This document shows positions 1-7,031 of a stretch of DNA of 8,382 nt, piece after piece. Both the position numbers and the translations under genes were made by a program. Below the pieces are notes generated by a model. The model was not told the DNA's origin. It ran no database searches and saw only the letters and a list, made by a program, of their open reading frames with translations. Each line of letters opens with the position of its first letter. Position 1 is the first letter of the stretch. Source of the stretch: Bacteroidales bacterium (GTDB lineage: Bacteria > Bacteroidota > Bacteroidia > Bacteroidales > B39-G9); the NCBI GenBank assembly GCA_023145555.1, contig JAGLDO010000044.1, positions 1-8,382 of the forward strand. The letters run 5' to 3'.

Positions 1-1223
1 CCCATAAAGCTTGATAAGTAATAAGCCAAAGGAATTCTAACAACCCAAAGAGAAATTAATGTCGTGAACATCGGAATTAAGGTTGCTCCGGCTCCACGCA
101 ATACACCGTTTGTAGAAAACATTATAGAAAAAAGCAAATAAAATGGAGTTACAATAATTAAATATGTTGCTCCAATATTTATCACATCATTGTCAGTAGT
201 AAACAATCCTATTAAAAAATGACGAAAAGGAATAATTATAATAGCTAATATGATACAAATTAAGCCTGACATTAACAAAGTTGATTTAAACCCTTTTTTT
301 ACTCGTTCAAATTTATTTGCACCAAGATTTTGTCCGACAAAAGTAGATAGTGCCATTGAAAAATTCATAACCGGTATTTTTGTAAAAGCCTCGAGACGAC
401 TGGCAACTGTATAAGCTGCTATAGCACTGGTACCAAATGCACTAACAATACCCATTAATGCCATCATTCCTACACCGACTAATGTTTGTTGTATGCCAGA
501 AGGTAATCCTATTCTTATGCTCTTTTTAAAAATCTTTTTATCAAAAGTAATTTTCGCTATTGAGAAATGTATAACCGGATGAAACTTGTTGAGATAAATT
601 ATTAGTGCCACAAAAATTAATGCTTGCGAGACAACTGTTGCAAAGGCTGCTCCGGCAATGCCCATTTTAAAAACAATAACAAATAACAAATCAAGTATTA
701 TATTCATAACTGTTGAGGCAATAAGAAAATATAAGGGTGTTTTGGAATCCCCCAGACCTCTTAAAACAGAATTTGTGCCATTAAATCCGAAAAAGAACAC
801 TATTCCTGTTAAAAAAATGTTTAAATAAGTTTTTGCTTGGGGTAAAACATCTTCGGGTAACTTTATTAATCTAAAGATGTCTTCGCTAAAAACAATCCCA
901 AGTACTGTTACAATTATTGACGCAAAAAATAAAAATATATACATCGTATCAATTGTCTTTTTTACGTTTATTATATCTTTTGCACCAAAATATTGAGAAA
1001 TAATTATAGTAAAACCGCTACCAATACCAAAAATTAATGATATTAATGCAAAAAGAACAGGAAATGAAGCACCTACGGCAGCTAAAGCTTCTTTGCCAAT
1101 AAAATTACCTACAATAACACTGTCTACTACATTATATAATTGATAAAAGACACTCCCTAAAATCATTGGGGTGGCAAACTGCAAAATCAATTTACTTTCT
1201 TTTCCGTTTGTTAAATCTTTCAT
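1..1223 (-). CDS. MATE-family multidrug/cation antiporter, C-terminus cut off by the window edge
   Basis: This is an inner-membrane exporter of the MATE family, whose members expel drugs or metabolites in exchange for Na+ or H+. The visible 407 codons begin MKDLTNGKESKLILQFATPM. They carry the N-terminal MatE signature (QLYNVVDSVIVGNFIG, residues 28-43, with the conserved Asp34), then SQYFGAKD near 76-83, and repeated hydrophobic segments. The second MatE half repeats the pattern (SGIQQTLVGVGMMALMGIVS, then SAIAAYTVASRLEAF and STFVGQNLGANKFERVKKGF). Family members are usually about 450 residues, so roughly 40-50 residues are missing beyond base 1. The ATG at 1223-1221 is the natural start. 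It lies six bases after the stop of the upstream minus-strand gene, so the two are probably co-transcribed. No Shine-Dalgarno sequence is visible. The family call is firm; the substrate and coupling ion are unknown. Confidence 0.95.
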   Translation of the reverse strand, partial: MKDLTNGKESKLILQFATPMILGSVFYQLYNVVDSVIVGNFIGKEALAAVGASFPVLFALISLIFGIGSGFTIIISQYFGAKDIINVKKTIDTMYIFLFFASIIVTVLGIVFSEDIFRLIKLPEDVLPQAKTYLNIFLTGIVFFFGFNGTNSVLRGLGDSKTPLYFLIASTVMNIILDLLFVIVFKMGIAGAAFATVVSQALIFVALIIYLNKFHPVIHFSIAKITFDKKIFKKSIRIGLPSGIQQTLVGVGMMALMGIVSAFGTSAIAAYTVASRLEAFTKIPVMNFSMALSTFVGQNLGANKFERVKKGFKSTLLMSGLICIILAIIIIPFRHFLIGLFTTDNDVINIGATYLIIVTPFYLLFSIMFSTNGVLRGAGATLIPMFTTLISLWVVRIPLAYYLSSFM

Positions 1224-1229
1224 TAAAAA

Positions 1230-2957
1230 TTATGCAGTTTTAATATTAATTATTTTATTAAACATCTCATTTTCATTATGTAAGCTGATGTTAATTATTT
1301 CATAATTAGATATTTTCCATTTTTCAATCACTTCTTTTATTATACTTTTTCTCACAACCCAAATCATTGAAACTGAGTTGACTGTTAAAAGATTGTTTAT
1401 TTGATTAAACCAACCGTTTTCTGACAACTCTAAAGGACCGATTTCATCAATAACAATTAAATCAGCATTTGTAATATTTTTATTGCTTAAAATATTATTA
1501 CCAAAATCAAAACCCTCAGAATTAAAATAATATGGTCCTAATTTTAACCAATCGTCATGTTGTTCCTTGGTTATTAATTGCATTTTTTCATTATTATGCA
1601 AATTTTTTAAATTGTAACCTGATAATGTTTTGTTATTGATTACAGCTTCGGCAATAAAACCCTGAATATTTAAGCCCTTAGTTAATAATTTTGATACAAG
1701 ATTTTTTACAAAAGTCGTCTTGCCTTTATGTTCATCCTCGGTAATTATATAAATTTTTTGATTGTTTGAAATGTGAGATTTAAAATCTTTAAGTAATTCG
1801 TCTGCCTGAATAATAATGTTTGAAAGAAATTTAAAAGGGTTTCTTAAAATTTTTTTCGGATTAGAAATATTTGATATAATTGATGGTAATGCAGAAAAAG
1901 CTAAGTTTAATGATAAATATAATTGAGATAATCCTTTTTTTAACATTATTGCTTTAATTATTGGATTTCGTAGCTCTACGCTTATTGCAGAAAATCCGAT
2001 AATAATAATTAATGCTCGAAGCAACATCTTAAATGCAGCATTAATACCCGTAATACTGATAAAGAAATTGTTTTGTGTTTCATTCCAAAAAATTACAGTT
2101 AATAGTGAGATGATAAATAACTGCACCCACAATCCGGTTTTTTTTATTATTTTTTTTGAAACATCATACTTAAATAAACAAAAACCAATATAAAGAATTG
2201 CCGGAATAACTGAAAAATAATAAATATTGCTGTTTATTATTAAAATACAACTGATAATTAGTATTAAATGTAAGAACAATAAGCTTATTGAATATGATTT
2301 ATTATAATTGTTTTCAGTAATTTTTTTATTATTTGAAAATTGAATTTTATTAAATGAAATTATTGATTTTTTTGATGTAACATATTTATTGCCCGTTAAA
2401 TATCCTATAAATGCAGCTACTAAACCAAGTATGTTATATAAAATAATTATAAGTAAAACTAAATAAATAGGACTTAAATTTTTTATGTTTAGCAAATGTA
2501 AAGAGTAATTATAAAAGTTTGATGCAACAGTAACAATATCAAAGCCATATTTGATAAGAAGAGTAATCATTTTTTGGATTAAAATGCTTGATATTGCAAA
2601 CATGCCACCAATTGCATAAGCAAAAATGTTTCTACCAAATAAAAGAATAAATAGTTCCAATAAAATAGCTTCATACATAATGCCAATCATTGGACCTAAA
2701 ATAATTAAGCTTGGCGATATTGATTTCATTAAAGCACAAATAATGCCTGAACGCCAAAACAAACCTTTTTCATTCCAAATATGAGAAAATGCAATTAGCA
2801 AACTAACTCCAAGAATTGCAAGAAGTGTGCCTGCAAAAGGGACACGTAAATTATGTAAAAAACTCCCCAAAATAATTTCAATAGAAGCCCAAAGGCTGCC
2901 AATAACTGCTGCCTTTAACCATTTATCATTAATTTTGAGGGAATTTTCTTTTAACAT
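1230..2957 (-). CDS. Fused ECF-transporter-like membrane protein (S-like + T-like) with C-terminal THEP1-type NTPase domain
   Basis: This 575-residue protein has three visible parts. Residues 12-190 form about five or six membrane segments resembling an ECF substrate-capture (S) component; SFLHNLRVPFAGTLLAILGV and SLIILGPMIGIMYEAILLEL are its best-conserved-looking stretches. Residues 222-400 resemble an ECF T (EcfT/CbiQ-like) component: more membrane segments, then GFSAISVELRNP (321-332) and LNLAFSALPSIISN (350-363), which look like the amphipathic coupling helices before the cytoplasm. Residues 401-575 are a P-loop NTPase of the THEP1/NTPase_1 family: ITEDEHKGKTTF (405-416) is the Walker A region and LIVIDEIGPLEL (500-511) is the family's Walker B signature. 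VVRKSI (533-538) sits where THEP1 proteins usually have VVRES. The first Walker A glycine is replaced by Glu407. Known ECF systems use separate ABC ATPases, so using this NTPase to drive transport is inference. The NTPase assignment is strong, the T-like one moderate and the S-like one weaker. Substrate unknown. Confidence 0.8.
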   Translation of the reverse strand: MLKENSLKINDKWLKAAVIGSLWASIEIILGSFLHNLRVPFAGTLLAILGVSLLIAFSHIWNEKGLFWRSGIICALMKSISPSLIILGPMIGIMYEAILLELFILLFGRNIFAYAIGGMFAISSILIQKMITLLIKYGFDIVTVASNFYNYSLHLLNIKNLSPIYLVLLIIILYNILGLVAAFIGYLTGNKYVTSKKSIISFNKIQFSNNKKITENNYNKSYSISLLFLHLILIISCILIINSNIYYFSVIPAILYIGFCLFKYDVSKKIIKKTGLWVQLFIISLLTVIFWNETQNNFFISITGINAAFKMLLRALIIIIGFSAISVELRNPIIKAIMLKKGLSQLYLSLNLAFSALPSIISNISNPKKILRNPFKFLSNIIIQADELLKDFKSHISNNQKIYIITEDEHKGKTTFVKNLVSKLLTKGLNIQGFIAEAVINNKTLSGYNLKNLHNNEKMQLITKEQHDDWLKLGPYYFNSEGFDFGNNILSNKNITNADLIVIDEIGPLELSENGWFNQINNLLTVNSVSMIWVVRKSIIKEVIEKWKISNYEIINISLHNENEMFNKIINIKTA

Positions 2958-2980
2958 GCGAAGTTTTAAATTAATATTTT

Positions 2981-2988
2981 TACTTTTA
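2981..2988 (+). promoter_or_regulatory. Weak candidate -7 box for the thioredoxin lipoprotein gene
   Basis: TACTTTTA matches the Bacteroidota -7 consensus TAnnTTTG except at the last base, and lies about 40 bases before the ATG at 3028. No TTTG -33 element is visible at the usual 19-21 base spacing. In such AT-rich DNA this could be a chance match. Confidence 0.2.
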
Positions 2989-3001
2989 CAGGTTGAATTT
3001 A

Positions 3002-3009
3002 CAAAAGTA
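3002..3009 (-). promoter_or_regulatory. Candidate -7 promoter box for the transporter-NTPase/MATE operon
   Basis: Read on the minus strand this is TACTTTTG, a perfect match to the Bacteroidota primary sigma factor -7 consensus TAnnTTTG. It lies 44 bases upstream of the ATG at 2957, inside the only intergenic gap in front of that operon. A clear TTTG -33 box is absent; only a T-run lies a little further upstream, within the start of the divergent gene. The position supports the call and the missing -33 weakens it. Confidence 0.4.
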
Positions 3010-3027
3010 TTAATTAAAAATTTCTTA

Positions 3028-4134
3028 ATGATGAAAAAAATATTTTTTATTGCAATTATCGTGTTATTGATTTTTTCATGTCAAAATAATGAAAAAAATT
3101 TTACAATAAACGGTGTGGTAAATAGTACTGACACAGGCAAGGTTTTTTTACAAGCTGTTGTTGATAACAAACTTCAAGATATTGATACAGCGGAAATAAA
3201 AAATGGAGTTTTTGCTTTTTCAGGAAAAGTTAACGATCCGGAATTATATTTAATAAAGATTGGCAATAAAACAGATTTGCTGCCTTTTTTTGTTGAAAAT
3301 TCTGAAATTTCAGTAAAAATAAATCCCGATAGTATTGGTGATGCTGTTATTGAAGGGTCGCAATCGCAAAAAGTATTTCATTCATTCTCTAAAGGTGTTG
3401 AGAAGTATCAGAAAAAAGAAAATAATATTTACGCCCAATATCAAAATATAAGGAAAACAGCAAGTAAAGAGATGCTTGATGATCTTGAAAAACTTTATGA
3501 TTCAATATATGAACAACAACAAGTGTTTGTGAAAGATTTTGTTTTAGAAAACAATAATTCAGTTGTTTCTGCATACATAATTTTACGTCATCTTATTTAC
3601 CAATTAGATGTTGATTCTCTTCAAAAAATAACAAACAGCCTTGACCCTTTATTATCAGAATCAAAATACGTAAAAAAATTATACCAACGAATTGAATTGC
3701 TTAGAACAGTTGCAATTGGACAGCCTGCTCCGGAAATTACCTTAAACGATACTGCCGGTAACCCAATTTCATTATCGGCGTTTAAAGGAAAATATGTGTT
3801 GATAGATTTTTGGTCTTCATGGTGTAGTCCTTGTCGTGATGAGAACCCTAATATTGTGAAAGCATATAAGACGTTTAATAGTAAAGGATTTGAAGTTTTT
3901 GGCGTTTCTCTCGACACTAAAAAAGAAAACTGGGAAAAGGCAATTAAAGATGATGGCTTAACTTGGACGCAAGTATCTGATTTGAAAGGATGGAAATGCG
4001 CTGCAGGAAAACTATATGCTGTAAATTCAATACCTCATTCTGTTTTAATTGACAAACAAGGAATAATTCTTGCTAACGACCTTAGAGGTGAAGATTTAAC
4101 CAAGAAATTAATTGAAATATTTGCAGAAAAGTAA
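3028..4134 (+). CDS. TlpA-like thiol-disulfide oxidoreductase lipoprotein with DUF4369 domain
   Basis: This 368-residue protein probably reduces or exchanges disulfides on the periplasmic side of the envelope. It begins MMKKIFFIAIIVLLIFSC, a lipoprotein signal peptide with Cys18 as the likely lipidated residue. No acidic export signal follows the cysteine, so surface exposure is not suggested. Residues 24-110 resemble the DUF4369 beta domain common in Bacteroidota TlpA relatives. Residues 120-225 are a mainly helical linker. Residues 228-368 are the AhpC/TSA-TlpA thioredoxin fold, with active site WCSPC (Cys266, Cys269), the preceding VLIDFWSSW strand and the cis-proline region SIPHSVLID (Pro336). 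An extra Cys324 lies in the domain. The open frame extends upstream to an ATG at 2827, but that extension overlaps the opposite-strand gene and would bury the signal peptide. ATG 3028 is therefore chosen, and 3031 is equally possible. Protein partners are unknown. Confidence 0.9.
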   Translation: MMKKIFFIAIIVLLIFSCQNNEKNFTINGVVNSTDTGKVFLQAVVDNKLQDIDTAEIKNGVFAFSGKVNDPELYLIKIGNKTDLLPFFVENSEISVKINPDSIGDAVIEGSQSQKVFHSFSKGVEKYQKKENNIYAQYQNIRKTASKEMLDDLEKLYDSIYEQQQVFVKDFVLENNNSVVSAYIILRHLIYQLDVDSLQKITNSLDPLLSESKYVKKLYQRIELLRTVAIGQPAPEITLNDTAGNPISLSAFKGKYVLIDFWSSWCSPCRDENPNIVKAYKTFNSKGFEVFGVSLDTKKENWEKAIKDDGLTWTQVSDLKGWKCAAGKLYAVNSIPHSVLIDKQGIILANDLRGEDLTKKLIEIFAEK

Positions 4135-4170
4135 AAATAAATGGAAGTGAATTTATTTAATCTGCTCTTT

Positions 4171-4228
4171 AGGATTTGTAATCCGAAAGCATTAATATAC
4201 AGCTTGTTAATTCGGGATTACAAATCAC
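4171..4228. repeat. Inverted repeat (stem-loop) downstream of the thioredoxin gene
   Basis: GATTTGTAATCCGAA at 4173-4187 is the reverse complement of TTCGGGATTACAAATC at 4211-4226 apart from one extra G, enclosing a 23-base loop. The loop edges also contain AAGC/GCTT (4187-4190, 4202-4205), which could extend the structure. Similar GGATTTGTAATCC palindromes recur between genes in Bacteroidota genomes, from general recollection. It lies 38 bases past the stop codon but no T-run follows, so it is not a typical intrinsic terminator. Confidence 0.6.
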
Positions 4229-4238
4229 TAACAGCTGT

Positions 4239-4300
4239 GGAAGCAATCCCTTTATGCTTACTATCAACTGATTGCTTCTGGCTTCGCCCTCGCAATGACG
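4239..4300. repeat. Dispersed hairpin element of the GCAATC...CGCAATGACG type
   Basis: GAAGCAATC (4240-4248) pairs perfectly with GATTGCTTC (4270-4278). Immediately after, ATTGC (4271-4275) can instead pair with GCAAT (4292-4296) around a GGCTTCGCC mini-hairpin (4280-4288), ending in CGCAATGACG. This string closely resembles a GC-richer intergenic palindrome seen in many unrelated bacterial genomes. The mutually exclusive pairings and the base composition unlike the flanks argue for a mobile or dispersed repeat rather than coding sequence. Confidence 0.6.
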
Positions 4301-4357
4301 TCTATGAAGACTTTTCGGAACTACCTAAATTTTACAAACTTTTAACTTTCAACTAAA

Positions 4358-4921
4358 ATGATTCCAACAAGAGAAGAGGCTTTTAATCTTCTATCTGAAT
4401 ATACAAAAAGCAAGAGCTTGATAAAACATGCTTTATCGGTAGAAGCCACAATGCGTTATTTTGCAAAAAAAAATAATGAAGATGAAGAAAAATGGGGTGT
4501 AATTGGTTTGATTCACGACCTTGATTATGATATGTATCCCGAAGAACATTGCAAAAAAACTAAAGAAATATTAATTGAAAATAATTGGCCCGAAGATTAT
4601 ATCAGAGCAGTTATGAGCCATGGTTGGGGAACAGCAACCGATGTTGAACCAAAAACATTACTCGAAAAAACACTTTATACTATTGATGAACTTACCGGCT
4701 TAGTAACAACAACCGCCTTGGTGCGACCTTCGAAAAGTTTAATGGATATGACTGCAAAATCTGTAAAAAAGAAATGGAAAGATAAAAAATTTGCTGCCGG
4801 TGTTGATAGGTCAATAATTGAAAATGGCGCGAAAATGCTTGGAGTTGAAATAACTGATTTAATTACAGACACAATTATGGGAATGCGAGTTGTTGCAAAC
4901 GAAATTGAATTAAACGGGTGA
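4358..4921 (+). CDS. HD-superfamily metal-dependent hydrolase (HDIG-type, COG2316-like)
   Basis: This 187-residue soluble protein is a predicted HD-fold phosphohydrolase. The metal-binding set is visible: His24 (LIKHALSVEA), His53-Asp54 (GLIHDLDYD), His88 (AVMSHGWG) and Asp110 (YTIDELTGLV). The stretch ELTGLVTTTALVRPSKS (111-127) is typical of the small stand-alone HD hydrolases annotated as HDIG domain proteins, and the length fits that group. No signal peptide or membrane segment is present, so it should be cytoplasmic. It follows the repeat-bearing spacer without a recognisable ribosome-binding site and ends six bases from the convergent Plug-like gene. The substrate cannot be inferred; family members act on nucleotides or other phosphoesters. 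The fold is confident and the function open. Confidence 0.85.
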   Translation: MIPTREEAFNLLSEYTKSKSLIKHALSVEATMRYFAKKNNEDEEKWGVIGLIHDLDYDMYPEEHCKKTKEILIENNWPEDYIRAVMSHGWGTATDVEPKTLLEKTLYTIDELTGLVTTTALVRPSKSLMDMTAKSVKKKWKDKKFAAGVDRSIIENGAKMLGVEITDLITDTIMGMRVVANEIELNG

Positions 4922-4927
4922 TAACAT

Positions 4928-6205
4928 TTATCGAACAACCGAATTAATAATTGAGTATCCAATTAAACGATCGTAGTCTGAACCAAAATCACGATAATAA
5001 ACAGATATTGAATAATCATTTTCAGTTTCAAAATGACTGCCTTCAATAAAAGTATCATCAATTTTGTTTGTGACAGTTTTTACAAATGCATATTCGTAAT
5101 CATAATAGCCTTGTTTTAAGAGCATTCGTAATTCATACATTTTCCTTTCATAATTGTATGCCATTTGATTTTGTTTAGTACAATTCCAGTTTGATAGTTG
5201 ACCAAAAACGTATAAGTTGCCGTCAATAAAAGGTTGATCAAAAGGTAGAGTAAAATACACATACACATAATCTGCATCTAATTCATCACCGTGTCCGTCG
5301 ACATTTTTAATTATATACCTGCCGTTTAAATCTTTATGATAAAAATATCGTGAAAAAGTTCGTTTGTTATCAGTAGCCATTTCAACATGATAAAAAGGGT
5401 CAATAAACTGAATCGCATTTACATGCTGAGTTTTATATCTCAAAGTTTTGATATCGAAATCTCTAAATTCATTACCACCGGTAAATAAATTATCTTCATC
5501 ATAATCGTAAATCAATAAATTATCTTTAACAAATAATGGCTTGAGATTTTTTATTGAATTATCAAATCTGTTGTTTTGTCTTATAATAACTTTTAAATTA
5601 TTATAAGGGTCGTCAATTGGAAAAGAGTTGTGAATTATTGAAAAATCAATTTCTTGACTTGTATTACTATATTCAATTATGATAGGTTTTTTTACAACAG
5701 CGTTTATGTTAACCTGTTGGTCTAATATAGAAAAACGTTTGGTGAAAACTACGCTGTCTTGATTGTAATCTTGATAAACTTTTATAACATAATTCCCCGA
5801 TAGTTTTAACCTAATATCGTTATTTGGTATGGTTAAATAATAATGAGAGTATTTAAATGTTGTATTAATAGAAAAATCATAGTCATTAATTGGATTGTCG
5901 TTAAAACCTTCAATATAGTCGAAAGGCATAATGTTTGATTCTGTCCAGTCTGAATTGCAATGTATTATTGTATAAAAAAAATTATTTATTGTGCTGTCTA
6001 AATCGTCAAAACTTAATTTTAAAACTTCATCGCTATTGAGATTAATAATAGGGTAAGACAATTCCCAACCTTGTTTGTAAAGCAGTACTGTTTTTATATC
6101 CTTCTTATAAATTTTGTTTTTATAAACAAAATTAATGTCATCTTCCGATTTACATTTGCCTACAGAAAAGATAAATAAAAAAAATAATGTTGCAAATTTC
6201 CACAT
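4928..6205 (-). CDS. Type IX secretion system Plug-family protein (DUF5103)
   Basis: This 425-residue exported protein matches the DUF5103 family. The family is named for the Plug protein seen bound to the SprA translocon, where it closes the pore. A signal peptide, MWKFATLFFLFIFSVG, starts at the ATG at 6205. An in-frame ATG at 6232 would add nine residues before it, so 6205 is preferred. The cysteine after the hydrophobic run is preceded by lysine, not a good lipobox, so this is probably a type I signal. Family-like stretches (numbered from 6205) are YKQGWELSYPIINL (43-56), HCNSDWTESN (82-91), YVYFTLPF (315-322) and the CBM48/E-set-like NLYVFGQLSNW to LKQGYYDYEYAFV (330-375). No other T9SS gene is visible here; Plug-family genes can lie apart from the core machinery. 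Presence suggests, but does not prove, a functional T9SS. Confidence 0.88.
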   Translation of the reverse strand: MWKFATLFFLFIFSVGKCKSEDDINFVYKNKIYKKDIKTVLLYKQGWELSYPIINLNSDEVLKLSFDDLDSTINNFFYTIIHCNSDWTESNIMPFDYIEGFNDNPINDYDFSINTTFKYSHYYLTIPNNDIRLKLSGNYVIKVYQDYNQDSVVFTKRFSILDQQVNINAVVKKPIIIEYSNTSQEIDFSIIHNSFPIDDPYNNLKVIIRQNNRFDNSIKNLKPLFVKDNLLIYDYDEDNLFTGGNEFRDFDIKTLRYKTQHVNAIQFIDPFYHVEMATDNKRTFSRYFYHKDLNGRYIIKNVDGHGDELDADYVYVYFTLPFDQPFIDGNLYVFGQLSNWNCTKQNQMAYNYERKMYELRMLLKQGYYDYEYAFVKTVTNKIDDTFIEGSHFETENDYSISVYYRDFGSDYDRLIGYSIINSVVR

Positions 6206-6281
6206 TTCTAAAATATTATAAATATTTGTCAAATTAATAAATTAGTATTGATTAAACATAATAATTTTAACCTTTTTTATA

Positions 6282-6399
6282 TTGTGGTTTCTGTTTTTTA
6301 CCACAAGGTGCACAAAGATTCTCATTAAGCTCACTAAGAATTTGTGACCTTGGTGAGTTCTTAGTGTCCTTTGTGGTTATTATTTTTTTTACCACAAAG
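6282..6399. repeat. Nested palindromic intergenic repeat with four ACCACAA half-sites
   Basis: The 7-mer TTGTGGT and its complement ACCACAA alternate at 6282-6288, 6300-6306, 6371-6377 and 6391-6397, forming a small inverted repeat at each end with spacers of 11 and 13 bases, T-rich in both cases. The core 6300-6377 is itself an inverted repeat: ACCACAAGG against CCTTTGTGGT, and a perfect 9-bp stem CACTAAGAA (6332-6340) / TTCTTAGTG (6358-6366) with a 17-base loop. It is less AT-rich than its surroundings and has no open frame. It resembles the ACCACAAAGG-type repeats found between genes in Bacteroidota, from general recollection. Confidence 0.7.
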
Positions 6400-6474
6400 A
6401 ATAATTTTTGAAATTGTATAAAATAATTACAACTTTTTTGAAATAAGCGGTTTCCTAATTCGTAAGTATCAAAG

Positions 6475-6505
6475 ATTTTCTATTGTCTATTTTCTATTGA
6501 TTATT
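6475..6505. repeat. AT-rich repeat, left copy of an inverted pair
   Basis: ATTTTCTATTG occurs twice in tandem (6475-6485 and 6489-6499, period 14), followed by ATTGATTATT (6496-6505). These words reappear in reverse complement at 6699-6730. The low complexity makes some similarity expected by chance, but three shared blocks of 10 bases support a real pair. Confidence 0.45.
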
Positions 6506-6698
6506 TATATTTAGTATGCTGAATTTTAATAGTTTAACAATTAAAAATTTAGCCTTAAATATTGTGGTAAGAAATAAAATTTCAGAATTTTTATTGTTTG
6601 TAATACCTATTTTATTGTTTATGAATACGTAGTATAACCGCCATTATTTATTTTATAAATCAAAACATTATAAAGCTATTAATAAATGTGTTAGCAGG

Positions 6699-6730
6699 CA
6701 ATAGACAATAATCAATAATTAATAGAAAAT
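6699..6730. repeat. AT-rich repeat, right copy of the inverted pair
   Basis: ATAGACAATA (6701-6710) complements TATTGTCTAT at 6481-6490, AATAATCAAT (6707-6716) complements ATTGATTATT at 6496-6505, and AATAGAAAAT (6721-6730) complements ATTTTCTATT at 6475-6484 and 6489-6498. The block order is rearranged between the copies, so this is not one simple hairpin. About 190 bases lie between them. Confidence 0.45.
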
Positions 6731-7031
6731 TTTTGAGTTCTCTTGTTAATATAAAAGAGCAAACTACTTTTAACTGATTATGAAAAATGCCAAACAATCT
6801 AATTTTTTTAAATTAATTTGAATTATTATTACTTTTTATTAACTTTATATGCTTTTTAAGCCCAAGTTGAAAATAATTTGTTTGTTATTGCCCTACCTCC
6901 TGCAAAAATTTTTATTAATGCCGGTTGTGACAATTTAATTGTAATTTTTTTTATAAATTAGCTTAATTAAATCCCTTATTTTTTTAAAGCTGAACTCAAT
7001 TATTATCCCAATATTATAAAAATATAAACGC

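Larger units (their letters stand above)
6401..7031. other. Long AT-rich noncoding stretch upstream of the sensor gene
   Basis: No convincing gene lies here; frames on both strands are broken within short distances. The longest noted plus-strand frame is a 38-codon ATG frame at 6516-6632, without start signals. The stretch holds inverted AT-rich segments (see the two repeat entries), a perfect 10-bp palindrome AAAAATTTTT at 6904-6913, and ACAATTTAATTGT at 6930-6942. No TTTG plus TAnnTTTG pair with proper spacing was found ahead of the start at 7032, so that gene's promoter could not be placed. Confidence 0.6.

Noticed and set aside
2827..3027. N-terminal extension of the thioredoxin lipoprotein frame (67 extra residues).
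   Set aside because: It overlaps the opposite-strand transporter-NTPase gene, and the clear lipoprotein signal peptide begins only at 3028.
4173..4226. Intrinsic terminator for the thioredoxin gene.
   Set aside because: The stem-loop is real but has a 23-base loop and no following T-run, so the repeat explanation fits better.
4141..4356. A 71-codon plus-strand open frame between the thioredoxin and HD genes.
   Set aside because: Most of its length is the two hairpin repeats; no start signal or recognisable domain, and the composition is unlike the neighbours.
6516..6632. A 38-codon frame starting MLNFNSLTIK with a hydrophobic C-terminal half.
   Set aside because: No promoter or ribosome-binding signal, AT-rich low-complexity surroundings, and such a length is expected by chance; kept only as part of a finding.
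6930..6942. Operator-like palindrome ACAATTTAATTGT upstream of the sensor gene.
   Set aside because: Short AT-only palindromes are frequent by chance in this composition, and it lies about 90 bases from the start without a recognisable promoter next to it.
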